From: Sphingobium chungbukense
GTDB lineage: Bacteria; Pseudomonadota; Alphaproteobacteria; Sphingomonadales; Sphingomonadaceae
Assembly (NCBI RefSeq): GCF_001005725.1
Contig: NZ_LBIC01000001.1
Span: 894,501-958,500, forward strand
Reading direction: 5' to 3'
Length of the DNA stretch: 64,000 bases
Shown piece after piece: positions 1 to 8,739 of this stretch. Below the pieces are notes generated by a model. The model did no database searches. It was given only the letters and a program-made list of their open reading frames with translations, and had not been told where the DNA came from. The position numbers and the translations under genes are program-made. Position 1 is the first letter of the stretch. Every line of letters begins with the position of its first letter.

Positions 1-172
1 CCTTGGCGATGGCTGCGACCGCGTCGCCCAGCGAAATGCCCCTGGCGATCGCATCCAGCGCCAGCGCACGGATGGTCTCTACACCGACAAGGAAATACGC
101 GGCATCGCCCTGGGCGGCGATGACGGAACGGGCACCGCTGTCGGCACGGTGCTGCAACAGGCGCAAAGTCAT
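1..172 (-). CDS. AraD1/GguC-type fumarylacetoacetase-fold protein (N-terminal part only)
   Basis: The gene runs off the left edge, so only the first 57 residues are visible. It begins MTLRLLQHRADSGARSV and continues with a VGVETIRALALDAI stretch, which resembles the N-terminus of AraD1/GguC proteins. These are fumarylacetoacetate-hydrolase-fold enzymes found in non-phosphorylative L-arabinose or galactose breakdown. The ATG at 172 has a strong ribosome-binding site (GGGAGGAG) 8-10 bases upstream. It is divergent from the GntR regulator, with a candidate operator between them. The catalytic part lies outside the window, so the family call rests on the N-terminus and on the neighbouring sugar genes. 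Confidence 0.55.
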   Translation of the reverse strand, partial: MTLRLLQHRADSGARSVIAAQGDAAYFLVGVETIRALALDAIARGISLGDAVAAIAK

Positions 173-322
173 GAAAAAATCTCCTCCCGTGCGCCTCTGC
201 TGGCGCTGGCCAAACTTCGCAAAAAGCTGAATTGTCAGTCATTTGAAGGGTGCCGGACTGACGCGCGGCGTCTATTCGCCCTGTCGTTCGAAAGTCGGGG
301 CTTTATCCGCCATCTGAATCTC

Positions 323-343
323 CTTATTACTCCGACATATTAC
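323..343. promoter_or_regulatory. Candidate GntR operator between AraD1-like gene and GntR gene
   Basis: Read on the minus strand this stretch contains ATATGTCGGAGTAATA. A similar string, TTATGTAGGAGTATAT, lies in the other divergent promoter region of the cluster (about 2617-2632). The common core is ATGTnGGAGTA. The site has partial dyad symmetry (TA-TA arms about a central CG). I infer that it is bound by the adjacent FadR-type regulator; no binding data are available. Confidence 0.4.
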
Positions 344-412
344 AGGAAAGCGGTGAAGGCAATGATTGTGTTTCACCTTGCCGGATCGACTGCTAAGGAG
401 GAGGTGGGAGGC

Positions 413-1183
413 ATGGAAATGGCTGAAGAAAAGGGGATTTTGAAAGAGGCTGGCGGCAGCGATGGAGGGGGCGCCAAGGAAGCGCGAGGCCCCGGCCGGC
501 GTCTGCACGGCGCCATTGCGCACAAGTTGGGGACGGCAATCTTGTCCGGCCAATATGCGCCCGGCGACGTGCTGTCGGGCGAAGTCGCCTTTGCCGAGGA
601 ACTGGAGGTGTCACGCAGTGCCTATCGCGAGGCGATCCAGGTGCTGACCGCCAAGGGGCTGGTGGAAAGCCGGCCGAAGGCGGGAACGCGCGTGCTGCCC
701 CGCAACCGCTGGAACCTGCTCGATCCCGAAGTGCTGGCCTGGGCCTTTGCCGGGGAACCGGATGTGCAGTTCGTGCGTGACCTGTTCGAATTGCGCGCGA
801 TCGTCGAGCCGGCGGCGGCCCGGCTCGCTGCCAAGCGGCGGACCAGGGACGATATCAAGCTGATGAAGGATGCGCTGGCGGCAATGCGCCGCCACACGCT
901 GGCGACCGAGGCCGGGCGGGCCGCGGACCGCGATTTCCACAATGCGATCCTGAATGCGACGCGTAACGATGCCTTGCAGACGCTGTCGGCCAGCATCGGC
1001 GCTGCCGTCAACTGGACGACCCAGTTCAAGCAGCGTGCCCGTGCCCTGCCGCGCAATCCGATCCCGGACCATGCGCGTGTGTTCGATGCGATCGCGGCCG
1101 GGGATGCGGAGGGAGCGGCCGAGGCAATGGGCGTGCTGGTCGATCTGGCGCTGGAGGATACGGCCAGCGCGATGACGCGGTAA
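413..1183 (+). CDS. GntR family transcriptional regulator, FadR/FCD subfamily
   Basis: This is a 256-residue DNA-binding regulator. Residues about 25-95 form the GntR winged helix-turn-helix (LSGEVAFAEELEVSRSAYRE, then GLVESRPKAGTRVLPR). Residues about 115-250 form the alpha-helical FCD ligand-binding domain (FELRAIVEPAAARLAA, DRDFHNAIL). FCD domains usually bind a sugar acid or similar metabolite. The ATG at 413 follows a purine-rich AGGAGGAGGTGGGAGG stretch; the ATG at 419 is a near-equal alternative. It is divergent from the AraD1-like gene and convergent with the permease. It probably controls the 1-4700 sugar cluster through the shared motif in the two divergent promoters. Confidence 0.85.
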   Translation: MEMAEEKGILKEAGGSDGGGAKEARGPGRRLHGAIAHKLGTAILSGQYAPGDVLSGEVAFAEELEVSRSAYREAIQVLTAKGLVESRPKAGTRVLPRNRWNLLDPEVLAWAFAGEPDVQFVRDLFELRAIVEPAAARLAAKRRTRDDIKLMKDALAAMRRHTLATEAGRAADRDFHNAILNATRNDALQTLSASIGAAVNWTTQFKQRARALPRNPIPDHARVFDAIAAGDAEGAAEAMGVLVDLALEDTASAMTR

Positions 1184-1184
1184 A

Positions 1185-1225
1185 CGAAAAAGGCCGGAGC
1201 GGACATGCCGCTCCGGCCTTTTTCG
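1185..1225. terminator. Bidirectional intrinsic terminator
   Basis: A perfect 18-bp inverted repeat (1185-1202 with 1208-1225) has a five-base loop ACATG. Its arms begin CGAAAAAGGCCGGAG, so transcripts from either side end in a run of U. It lies between the convergent GntR and permease genes and can serve both. Confidence 0.9.
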
Positions 1226-1252
1226 TTTTCGGGCAATGCGACCCTCGGTTCT

Positions 1253-2557
1253 TCAGCCGATCTGCTGATCCGGCAGCGCGTGGGTCGGTTTCGACCCCCA
1301 TAGCGCGTAGAAGAGGATGTAGAGTTCGCAGATGGCGGTCAGCAGGAAGCTGGTCTGCAAGCCGAAATGGTCCGCCAGCCAGCCCTGCACCACGACCAGG
1401 GCGCCGCCCGCGATCGCCATGATCAGCAGGCCGGAGCCTTCCTCGGTCAACGGTCCCAGCCCCTTGATGCCCAGCGTGAAGATGGTCGGGAACATGATCG
1501 AATGGAACAGGCCGACCAGGATCAGCGACCACATGGCGACCGGGCCATGGGCGAAGACGGTGATCATCATCACCAAGAACGCGCCGACCGAAAAGGCGGC
1601 CAGCACCTTGCCCGCATCGAACCGCTGCATGATCGCGGAGCCGGCGAAGCGGCCGACCATCATGCCGCCCCAGAGGAAGGTCAGATAGCGTCCGGCTTGC
1701 TCATGGGTCAGGTTGGCGATGTCCGGCTGGCTGACGAAGTTCACGAACAGGTTGGCGACGCCGATTTCCGCGATCAGATAGATGAAGATCGCGGGAATGC
1801 CGAACACGAGATTGCGGTGCGACCAGAGCGAGAGATGCTTGCGGTCCTCCTTGGCGAGGCGGGAGGTTGAGGCGCCCATGTCGGGAAGCGGGAAGCGGGC
1901 GATCACCACCGCCAGCACGACCAGCACCACGGCCACCAGTGCATAGGGCAGCACCACCGACTGGGCGTCGGCCAACCGCTCGGCCTGCGTGAGCACGACC
2001 TCGCCCTGTGCGGTGCCCCCCTTCGACCGGCCGAGGATCAGGTAAGCGCCGAACATCGGGGCCAGCATGGTGCCCGCCGAGTTCATCGCCTGCACCAGGT
2101 TGAGGCGCGAAGAGGCGGTTTCGGGCTTTCCGACCACCGCGACATAGGGGTTGGCGGCGACCTGAAGCAGCGTGATGCCGCTGGCGATGACGAACAGCAT
2201 GACCAGCGTCACGCCATAGGAGGGGATGCTGGCGGCCAGGGTCATGCCCAGCGCGCCCGCCGCCATGATCAACAGGCCCGTGACCATGGATTTCTTGTAG
2301 CCGATCCGCTCGATCAGCTTGGCGGAAGGAATGGAGGCGAAGAAATAAGCGATGAACCACACGGATTCGATCAGCGTGGTCTGGGTGTAGCTCAATTCGA
2401 ACACGCTGCGCAGATGCGGCAGCAGGGTGTTGTTGATGACGGTGATGAAGCCCCACATGAAGAAGAGGCTGGCGAGCAGCGTCAGGGCAGGGCCGTAACG
2501 CGTGCCGGGATTATAGGTCGCGGCGGGTGCCGCGGCAGAGGAAACGGGTCCTGCCAT
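1253..2557 (-). CDS. FucP-type sugar:H+ symporter (MFS)
   Basis: This is a 434-residue inner-membrane transporter of the FHS/FucP branch of the major facilitator superfamily, which imports L-fucose, glucose, galactose or related sugars with protons. About 12 hydrophobic segments are visible. The first loop has the family-typical FFMWGFITVINNTLLPHL, and later QVAANPYV and the LVQAMNSAGTMLAP pattern are seen. The ATG is preceded by GGAGAAGGATGA. It is divergent from the aldose 1-epimerase gene, which acts on the same kind of sugar. Substrate is not decided by sequence; galactose, arabinose or fucose are all possible. Confidence 0.88.
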   Translation of the reverse strand: MAGPVSSAAAPAATYNPGTRYGPALTLLASLFFMWGFITVINNTLLPHLRSVFELSYTQTTLIESVWFIAYFFASIPSAKLIERIGYKKSMVTGLLIMAAGALGMTLAASIPSYGVTLVMLFVIASGITLLQVAANPYVAVVGKPETASSRLNLVQAMNSAGTMLAPMFGAYLILGRSKGGTAQGEVVLTQAERLADAQSVVLPYALVAVVLVVLAVVIARFPLPDMGASTSRLAKEDRKHLSLWSHRNLVFGIPAIFIYLIAEIGVANLFVNFVSQPDIANLTHEQAGRYLTFLWGGMMVGRFAGSAIMQRFDAGKVLAAFSVGAFLVMMITVFAHGPVAMWSLILVGLFHSIMFPTIFTLGIKGLGPLTEEGSGLLIMAIAGGALVVVQGWLADHFGLQTSFLLTAICELYILFYALWGSKPTHALPDQQIG

Positions 2558-2612
2558 TCATCCTTCTCCGGAAGTGTCGAAACGGAGCGCGGCCGGAACA
2601 GGGTTGCGCCCG

Positions 2613-2632
2613 ATTATTATGTAGGAGTATAT
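2613..2632. promoter_or_regulatory. Second candidate GntR operator, permease/epimerase promoter
   Basis: This string contains TTATGTAGGAGTATAT and resembles the inverted site at 323-343 (shared core ATGTnGGAGTA). It sits between the divergently transcribed permease and aldose epimerase genes, about 40-55 bases from each start. It is likely a regulator site controlling both promoters. Confidence 0.4.
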
Positions 2633-2672
2633 CCCCGCCCACGGCGCGTCAATGGCGTCGGGGAGGAACTGC

Positions 2673-3845
2673 ATGCGAAAGGCCTTTATGAACAGATCAG
2701 TCCTGGCAGCGTTGTCATATGGCGCCTTGTCATACGGTGCCGTCCTCATGATGGCAAGCAGCGCCGCATCCGCCGCGGAGGCCAGCCGCTCTCCCGCAGG
2801 GACGCTCACCGACGGCACGGCGATCGAGGCGATCACGCTCAAAAATGGGGCGGGGGTGTCGGCCACGATCCTGACTTATGGCGCGACATTGCAGAAGCTG
2901 ATCGGGCCGGACCGCAACGGAAAAGCGGCCGATGTGCTGCTGGGCTATGACGATCTGGCCGGCTATGTCGATCACCCCAATTATTTCGGCGTGACCGTGG
3001 GCCGCTATGCCAACCGTATTGCCGGGGGCAAATTCACGCTGGACGGCAAAAACTATCGGCTGCCGCTCAACGACAAGGTCAACTCGCTGCATGGCGGCGG
3101 CAAGGGCTTCGACAAGCAGGTCTGGAAGGTCGTTTCGTTGAAAAGCGGGCCGACCGCCACTCTGGTCCTGTCCCATAGCAGCCCCGATGGCGATTCGGGC
3201 TATCCCGGCCAGCTCGACACCACCGTCACCTACACGCTGGACGAAGCAGGCAATCTGGGCATCGCCTTCGACGCGAAGACCAGCAAGCCGACCATCGTCA
3301 ACATGACCAACCATGCCATCTTCGATTTGGCGGGCGAAGGGTCGGCAGGCGGCGCATTGGGGCATATGCTGACGATCCCGGCCAGGGCCTTCACGCCGGT
3401 CGACGTCAATCTGATCCCGACCGGCGAATTGAAGCCGGTGGAGGGAAGCGTGTTCGATTTCCGCGCGCCCCGCCGCGTGGCGGACGGCATTCGCGACGGC
3501 CGCGACGCGCAGATCGTCGCGGGGCGCGGCTACGACCATAATTTCGCGCTCGACAAGGGGGCGACCAAGGCTCCCGAACTGGCGGCGCGCCTTGAAGATC
3601 CCGATTCCGGCCGCGTGCTGGAAGTGCTGACCACGGAGCCCGGTGTGCAATTCTATACCGGCAATTTCCTCGACGGCACGCTGACGGGCAAGCAGGGACA
3701 TCTCTATCGCATGGGTGACGGCATTGCGCTGGAGCCGCAGAAATTCCCCGATTCGCCCAACCAGCCCAAATTCCTCTCGGCGCGGGTCGACCCCGGCAAG
3801 CCCTATCATCATCAGATGATCTACCGTCTGTCGGTCAGGCGCTGA
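2673..3845 (+). CDS. galM: Aldose 1-epimerase, secreted (GalM-like)
   Basis: This is a mutarotase of 390 residues that interconverts alpha and beta anomers of aldohexoses or arabinose. An N-terminal hydrophobic leader (about residues 8-35, ending ASSAASAAE) predicts export to the periplasm, unlike cytoplasmic GalM. Family motifs are present: TYGATLQKL, FGVTVGRYANRIAGG, NSLHGGGKGFDKQVW, MTNHAIFDL, GRGYDHNF and the late TEPGVQFYTGNF with a catalytic-type Glu. The start at 2673 was chosen because GGGGAGG stands 8 bases upstream. It is followed after 9 bases by the SMP-30 lactonase, so the two are probably co-transcribed. Confidence 0.9.
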   Translation: MRKAFMNRSVLAALSYGALSYGAVLMMASSAASAAEASRSPAGTLTDGTAIEAITLKNGAGVSATILTYGATLQKLIGPDRNGKAADVLLGYDDLAGYVDHPNYFGVTVGRYANRIAGGKFTLDGKNYRLPLNDKVNSLHGGGKGFDKQVWKVVSLKSGPTATLVLSHSSPDGDSGYPGQLDTTVTYTLDEAGNLGIAFDAKTSKPTIVNMTNHAIFDLAGEGSAGGALGHMLTIPARAFTPVDVNLIPTGELKPVEGSVFDFRAPRRVADGIRDGRDAQIVAGRGYDHNFALDKGATKAPELAARLEDPDSGRVLEVLTTEPGVQFYTGNFLDGTLTGKQGHLYRMGDGIALEPQKFPDSPNQPKFLSARVDPGKPYHHQMIYRLSVRR

Positions 3846-3854
3846 GGCATTTCG

Positions 3855-4712
3855 ATGGCCGAATGGCGCAAGATCGAGCGCGAGTGGCGCGATATGCTGG
3901 GCGAAGGGACGCTATGGTCGGCGCGCGAGAATGCGGTCTACTGGACCGACATTCTGGCGCCGGCGCTCAACCGCTTGTCGCTCGATGATGGTGCCATGCA
4001 GCGTTGGACCATGCCCGCACCGCTCGGCTGGGTGGCGGAGCGGGCGGAGGGGGGCTTCATCGGGGGTTTCCAGGACGGGTTTGCCCGGATCGCGCTCGAT
4101 CCGCTGGTGATCACGCCCCTGGGCGATCCCGAACCGCACCTGCCGGGCAGCCGGATGAACGACGGCAAGGCCGATGCCAGCGGCGCCATCTGGTGCGGCA
4201 CCATGGACATGGCCGAAGAGCAGGATGTGGGCGCGCTCTACCGGTTCGATCCCGACGGACGCTGGGAACTGATGGACAGCGGTTATCGCGTGCCCAATGG
4301 ACCGGCCTTTTCGCCTTGCGGCCGCTGGCTCTACCATAGCGATACGGCCAGGCGGGTCATGTACCGGTTCGCCCGGAAGGCTGACGGCGGCCTTTCGGAT
4401 CGCCAGCCCTTCATTCGCTTCGCCGAAGAGGATGGCTATCCCGACGGCATGACCGTGGATGCGGAGGGGCATTTGTGGGTCGCGCATTGGGGCGGCGGGC
4501 GGGTCAGCCGCTTCACGCCGGACGGGATGCTCGACCGGTCGATCACCCTGCCCGCAAGGCAGGTGACGAACATCTGTTTTGCCGGCGAGACGCTGGACCG
4601 GATGTTCGTCAGTTCGGCGGCGGTCGGCCTGCCGGAAAGCGAATATGACGGGGCGTTGTTCGAGCTCTTCCCTGGGGTGCAGGGTCTGCCGACCTGCCAG
4701 TTTGCCGGTTAG
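3855..4712 (+). CDS. SMP-30/gluconolactonase family sugar lactonase
   Basis: This is a 285-residue six-bladed beta-propeller enzyme of the SMP-30/gluconolactonase/LRE family, which opens sugar-acid lactones using a divalent metal. The metal-site pattern is complete: the Glu in MLGEGTLW near residue 18, SRMNDGKAD, VPNGPAFSP and the catalytic Asp in DGYPDGMTVD. No signal peptide is seen, so it is cytoplasmic. It lies 9 bases after the epimerase with a GAGG ribosome site. In this setting a galactono- or arabinonolactonase in a non-phosphorylative oxidative pathway is the simplest role, since AraD1-type enzymes act later in that route. Confidence 0.88.
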   Translation: MAEWRKIEREWRDMLGEGTLWSARENAVYWTDILAPALNRLSLDDGAMQRWTMPAPLGWVAERAEGGFIGGFQDGFARIALDPLVITPLGDPEPHLPGSRMNDGKADASGAIWCGTMDMAEEQDVGALYRFDPDGRWELMDSGYRVPNGPAFSPCGRWLYHSDTARRVMYRFARKADGGLSDRQPFIRFAEEDGYPDGMTVDAEGHLWVAHWGGGRVSRFTPDGMLDRSITLPARQVTNICFAGETLDRMFVSSAAVGLPESEYDGALFELFPGVQGLPTCQFAG

Positions 4713-4819
4713 GCTTCTGGGCAAGGACCAGCGCAGCCCCTTCGACACAGGTCTTCGACCTGGCCCGGCCCCTGCTCATGGCGAATGGAAATCGTAAAGT
4801 AGACGGTCCGCTCTCTTCC

Positions 4820-5809
4820 TTAAACGGCGGCTGGCCCTGAACTGCCGCGCTGGATCAGCCGGAAGGTGAATTGCGGCGAGTCGGCGGAACTGCCCGCCAG
4901 TGCGTCGATGACCGCGCTGCCCATCGCCTCCAGCGGCTGGCTGACGGTAGTAAGCGGCGGCCAGGCGGTAAGGCCGGCGGGGGTGTCGTCGAAGCCGACC
5001 ACCGACAGATCCTCGGGCACGGATAATTTCAGGCGGTGCGCGACGGTCAGCGCGCCCAAGGCCATGTCGTCATTCGTAGCGAAGATCGCGGTCGGTCGCC
5101 GGACCTCAGCCAATAATCGCTCGCCCGCTCGAATGCCCGATTCGAAATCGAACGCGCCTTCCATGAACAAGGCGTCGTCGATCGGCAGTCCCGCAGCGAG
5201 GAGGCCGTCGCGAAAGCCCTCGACACGCTGCATGGCCGCCTTGTGGCTGGCGGGTGGCGTGATGACGCCGATCCGGCAATGGCCAAGGCCGATCAGATGA
5301 TCCGCGACCATCCGTCCGGCTGCGCGCTCGGGTGTGGGTATGTTGAAACTTTCCGCCATCACCGAACCGGCGATGCGGGCGCAGGGCAGTTTCAGTTCGG
5401 ACAGACGTTGAAGCAATCGGGCATCGTCCGACAGGGGCGGTACCAGGAAAACGCCATCGGGCCGCAATGCCGCGACCAGACGATCGAGAATGGCGAACCG
5501 ATCTTCGCCCGCCAGCGGCATGGGTTCGACCACCAGATGATAGCCCAGATCCCGGCACCGGTTCGCTGCGCCGGACTGGATGCCGCCATTATAGGATGGG
5601 GCCGGATTGTTGTAGAGGAAGGCGATCATGAAGGACCGGCCGCCCGCCAGCCGCCGCGCCGATTGGTTGGGCCGGTATCCGAGCTGACGGATCGCCGCTG
5701 TCACCCGTTCGCGCAATTCCGCGCTGACATTGGGCGCCTTGTTGACCACGCGCGATACGGTCTTGATCGACACGCCTGCCATGGCGGCGACGTCATGGAT
5801 GCTGGGCAT
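4820..5809 (-). CDS. LacI family transcriptional regulator
   Basis: This is a 329-residue LacI/GalR repressor. The N-terminal helix-turn-helix is clear (IHDVAAMAGVSIKTVSRVVN, then LGYRPNQSARRLA). It is followed by a periplasmic-binding-protein-like ligand domain with FATNDDMALGAL and SVVGFDDTP. The chosen start MPSIHDVA matches the usual start of the family. The same frame stays open upstream to about 6049 with in-frame ATGs at 5857 and 5950, and the candidate operator lies at 6018-6029, so a longer N-terminus is possible. It ends about 100 bases beyond the SMP-30 gene, convergent with it. A sugar effector is likely. Confidence 0.88.
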   Translation of the reverse strand: MPSIHDVAAMAGVSIKTVSRVVNKAPNVSAELRERVTAAIRQLGYRPNQSARRLAGGRSFMIAFLYNNPAPSYNGGIQSGAANRCRDLGYHLVVEPMPLAGEDRFAILDRLVAALRPDGVFLVPPLSDDARLLQRLSELKLPCARIAGSVMAESFNIPTPERAAGRMVADHLIGLGHCRIGVITPPASHKAAMQRVEGFRDGLLAAGLPIDDALFMEGAFDFESGIRAGERLLAEVRRPTAIFATNDDMALGALTVAHRLKLSVPEDLSVVGFDDTPAGLTAWPPLTTVSQPLEAMGSAVIDALAGSSADSPQFTFRLIQRGSSGPAAV

Positions 5810-6229
5810 CAGCGGAGGCAAGGGGGAATGGCGGCACTCATCCGCGGGTCTTGCCATGGACGGCGGCCTGAGGAAACCAGGTTTACCCGTTTCCTGTCCC
5901 GGCCAACGCCGCTCGGTCATGTCGGCTTCGTAAGCATTGTTGGTTGTCATGAAAAATCCGTGGTCGGCAGCATGGAAAGGCCCTTGATCCGGCGGCGGCA
6001 AAGAGCTAGTCCGAAAAGACAACGTTGTCATGCTCTCCAGACAAGGCAACGATTGTCTTCCCGGGCGGCGGTCGGATGAACTGCACGCTTCAGGCCGTCG
6101 TCCGGGATGCGCTTTTCCGCCTGCGCCCTCATATGTTCATGGCCCGGTCAACCGAGCCGGAAGCTGCCGTGCCGATCGCGTCGCCAGGGCCAAGTCCAGG
6201 CGGTCATGAAAGCAACCGCGGTTCCGCTA
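5810..6229. other. Intergenic region upstream of LacI gene
   Basis: About 420 bases separate the LacI start from the end of the histidine kinase gene. Apart from the palindrome at 6018-6029 and the open upstream extension of the LacI frame, no convincing gene is seen here. Confidence 0.5.
6018..6029. promoter_or_regulatory. Candidate LacI-family operator (palindrome)
   Basis: GACAACGTTGTC is a perfect 12-bp palindrome with a central CG, the usual layout for LacI-family operators. A degraded copy (CAACGATTGTC) follows at 6047-6057. It lies 209 bases upstream of the LacI start and may mediate autoregulation. Confidence 0.55.
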
Positions 6230-7618
6230 TCAGGGGCGCCGCAAGATCAGCAGGACCCGCAGGCCGGGGCCGTTGTCCGCGAGTGTCACGGTGCCATGGT
6301 GCAGCCGCGCCACCGCCTCCACCAGAGACAGGCCCAGTCCCGATCCGGGCTTGCCGCGCGCCGGATCGAGCCGGCCGAAGCGCTTGAGCGCGGCATGATG
6401 GCTCTCCTCCGCAATGCCGGGGCCGTTGTCCGCGACGCAGATCAGCAGATGGCCGTCCTCCAGCGCGGCGCTGAGATCGATGCTGTCGCCGCCTTCCGCA
6501 TAATAAAGTGCATTCTCGATGAGATTGGCGAGCGACTGGCTCACCAGTTCGCGGTGCAAGGGGAAGATCAGCGATTCCGGCGCGGAAATGCTGAGGGCGA
6601 AACCGCTATCCTCGATCAGCGGGCCATAGACCTCTCCCACGTCGCGCAGCAGGTCGCCGACATTGGTGTCGCGTCGCTGATCGCCGCCGAACCCCGCCTC
6701 GGTCCGGCTGATGAGCAGCGCCGTGGTCAACATGGAGCGCAGTGTCTGCGCCTCGTGATGCACCTTTTCCAGCGCATCGAGCGCGGTGTCATCGCGCGTC
6801 TGGGCGCTGGCCTGTTCGACGACGGAGATCAGTCGCGTCACCGGCGATTTAAGGTCGTGCGCCAGCCCGTCGGTCATCATCCGGAGCTGCGTCACCAGCG
6901 CATCGATCCGCTCCAGCATGGCGTTGATCGATGTCCCTAACCGGTCGAACGCATCCCCGCTGCCATCGGTCGGCACCCGCCGGTCGAGTGCGCCCACCGC
7001 GACCTCATTGGCGGTCCGTGCAATATCCGACACCTGCCGTGCCAGGATGCGGCCCAGCATGATGGCGATGCCCAGCGCCAGCACCAGGCTGATGACGAAG
7101 GCGACGCTCAACGCCTCTTCATAGATGCGCGCAAGTTGCAGGCTGTTCGAAATGACCATGCCGGTCAGCAACAATTCGCCCCCTTTGAGCCGAAGGGCGA
7201 TCACGCCGATCGGCTCCGGCTCCTCCCGGCCGATGCGGTAGAGCGACATGATCCGCCAGTGTCCATCGGCGGGCAGGCTGGCCGGCCAGGCGCCCAGATT
7301 GCCGCTGATCGGGCGTCCTTGCGCATCGGTGAGGAGCAGGACCGCGCGCTCCCCCTCGATACTGCGGAAACGGCGGGCGATCTCCGTCCGCAGCGCCGCC
7401 TTGCCGCCGCTGCGATAAAGAGCGAGCAGGTCGTCGCGCGCATCCTCCACCGCCTGCTGGTCGGCGGCGACGACGGTGCGCTGACTTGCCTGTTGGACGA
7501 AGAGTAATACGCCGCCTGTCACCAGGAATTGGCAGAGAAAGGCGAGGCCGACGAAACGCCCGATGGTCGAGCGGGCAAAGCCGAACCAGCGGCGCAATCC
7601 CTCAATTGTCCGGGCCAA
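6230..7618 (-). CDS. Sensor histidine kinase (two-component system)
   Basis: This is an inner-membrane sensor kinase of about 462 residues. A first membrane segment (FVGLAFLCQFLVTGGVLLFV) and a second (SVAFVISLVLALGIAIML) flank a periplasmic loop of about 120 residues. HAMP, HisKA (GLAHDLKSPVTRL with the phospho-accepting His) and HATPase domains follow: N-box NLIENALYYAEGG, G1 ADNGPGI, G2 GSGLGLSLV. The likely start is the TTG at 7618, overlapping the end of the response regulator by 17 bases; an ATG at 7711 would overlap it by 110 bases. It is the last gene of the PDZ/regulator/kinase operon. Confidence 0.88.
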   Translation of the reverse strand: MARTIEGLRRWFGFARSTIGRFVGLAFLCQFLVTGGVLLFVQQASQRTVVAADQQAVEDARDDLLALYRSGGKAALRTEIARRFRSIEGERAVLLLTDAQGRPISGNLGAWPASLPADGHWRIMSLYRIGREEPEPIGVIALRLKGGELLLTGMVISNSLQLARIYEEALSVAFVISLVLALGIAIMLGRILARQVSDIARTANEVAVGALDRRVPTDGSGDAFDRLGTSINAMLERIDALVTQLRMMTDGLAHDLKSPVTRLISVVEQASAQTRDDTALDALEKVHHEAQTLRSMLTTALLISRTEAGFGGDQRRDTNVGDLLRDVGEVYGPLIEDSGFALSISAPESLIFPLHRELVSQSLANLIENALYYAEGGDSIDLSAALEDGHLLICVADNGPGIAEESHHAALKRFGRLDPARGKPGSGLGLSLVEAVARLHHGTVTLADNGPGLRVLLILRRP

Positions 7619-8300
7619 GCCGATATCCCATGCCCCGCACGGTATGCAGCAGGGGCTTGGAGCCGCCCGCTTCGCCACCTTCGTCCAGTTTGCGGCGCAG
7701 GCGGCTGACATGGACGTCGATGACGTTCGTGCCGGGATCGAAATGATAATCCCACACGCCTTCGAGCAGCATGGTGCGCGTCACCACCTGGTCGGGATGG
7801 CGCAGGAAGAATTCGAGCAGGCGGAATTCGCGCGGTTGCAGGTCGATGGTCCGGTTGCCCCGCTTCACCCGGCGGGAGAGCAGGTCCATCTCCAGATCCT
7901 CATGGCGCAGATGGGTGACGACCGCGCTGCCTCCGCCGCTCCGGCGCAGCAGCAACTGCACGCGGGCCAGCAGTTCGGCAAAGGCGAACGGCTTCACCAG
8001 ATAATCGTCGGCGCCGTTGGTCAGCCCCTCCACCCGGTCCTCCGGCGTGCCGAGGGCGGACAGGATGATGACCGGCGTTTCTATCCCCGCCGCGCGCAGG
8101 GCCTTCAGCATCGCCATGCCGTCCATGGCGGGCATCATCCGGTCGAGGATGATCGCGCCATAGCTGCCGTCGCTCGCCAGGAACAGGCCGTCGCGGCCGT
8201 TATCCGCCTGATCGACGGTGAAGCCTGCCTCGCCCATGCCCTTGGCGACATAGGCGGCGGTGGCCGCATCATCCTCCACCACCAATATCTTGTGGCTCAT
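7602..8300 (-). CDS. OmpR/PhoB-type response regulator
   Basis: This is a 232-residue two-component regulator. The receiver domain (1-115) has the acidic pair VVEDD, the phosphorylation Asp in AIILDRMMP, and the conserved Lys in LVKPF. The C-terminal winged helix (about 135-230) shows PREFRLLEFFLRHP, LLEGVWDYHFDPGTN and VDVHVSRLRRKLDE, ending VRGMGYRLG. Its start overlaps the PDZ gene by 4 bases (ATGA), and its end overlaps the kinase, which is therefore its partner. The layout resembles CopR/CusR-like systems, but the signal is unknown. Confidence 0.92.
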   Translation of the reverse strand: MSHKILVVEDDAATAAYVAKGMGEAGFTVDQADNGRDGLFLASDGSYGAIILDRMMPAMDGMAMLKALRAAGIETPVIILSALGTPEDRVEGLTNGADDYLVKPFAFAELLARVQLLLRRSGGGSAVVTHLRHEDLEMDLLSRRVKRGNRTIDLQPREFRLLEFFLRHPDQVVTRTMLLEGVWDYHFDPGTNVIDVHVSRLRRKLDEGGEAGGSKPLLHTVRGMGYRLGPDN

Positions 8301-8713
8301 CGTCCCCCTTCCGGCCGGTCCAGCATCACCACGCGCATCCGATCCGCATGTCTCAGCCCCAGCGCAATTTTCGGCTGGGGATGGTGTAACAGATAGGCGC
8401 TGGCCTGATCCAGTGAACTGATCGGTGTGCCGTTGAGGCTGACCACCCCGTCACCGACGCTGATGCCCAGCCGCGCGGCCTGGCCGTCGGATTCCATGCT
8501 GGTGACGATGACGCCGGGACGTCCGCCCGCCGCCATCCCGTCCATCAGGGTCACGCCGGGGAGCGAGCGGGCCTTGGCCGCGGCCGCCTCCAGATGGCCG
8601 TCGGTGGCGCGGCGCAGATGCAGGAAGAAGGCAAGGCTCATCAACAGTGCGCACAGGGCGAGGCCGGCCAGCAGCAGGCCGGTCGCATGATTGTCGATCG
8701 AGCGCTTCGCCAT
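8297..8713 (-). CDS. Membrane-anchored PDZ domain protein
   Basis: This is a 138-residue protein with one N-terminal membrane segment (GLLLAGLALCALLMSLAFFL) and a C-terminal PDZ-like domain: GVIVTSMESDGQAARLGISVGD, VVSLNGTPISSLDQA. No protease domain is present. The ATG at 8713 was chosen for its GGGGGAG site 8 bases upstream. It is first in the operon with the response regulator and kinase, so it may present a periplasmic ligand to the sensor or modulate it; that role is an inference. Confidence 0.75.
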   Translation of the reverse strand: MAKRSIDNHATGLLLAGLALCALLMSLAFFLHLRRATDGHLEAAAAKARSLPGVTLMDGMAAGGRPGVIVTSMESDGQAARLGISVGDGVVSLNGTPISSLDQASAYLLHHPQPKIALGLRHADRMRVVMLDRPEGGR

Positions 8714-8739
8714 CGGTCTCACTCCCCCGCGCATCACGT

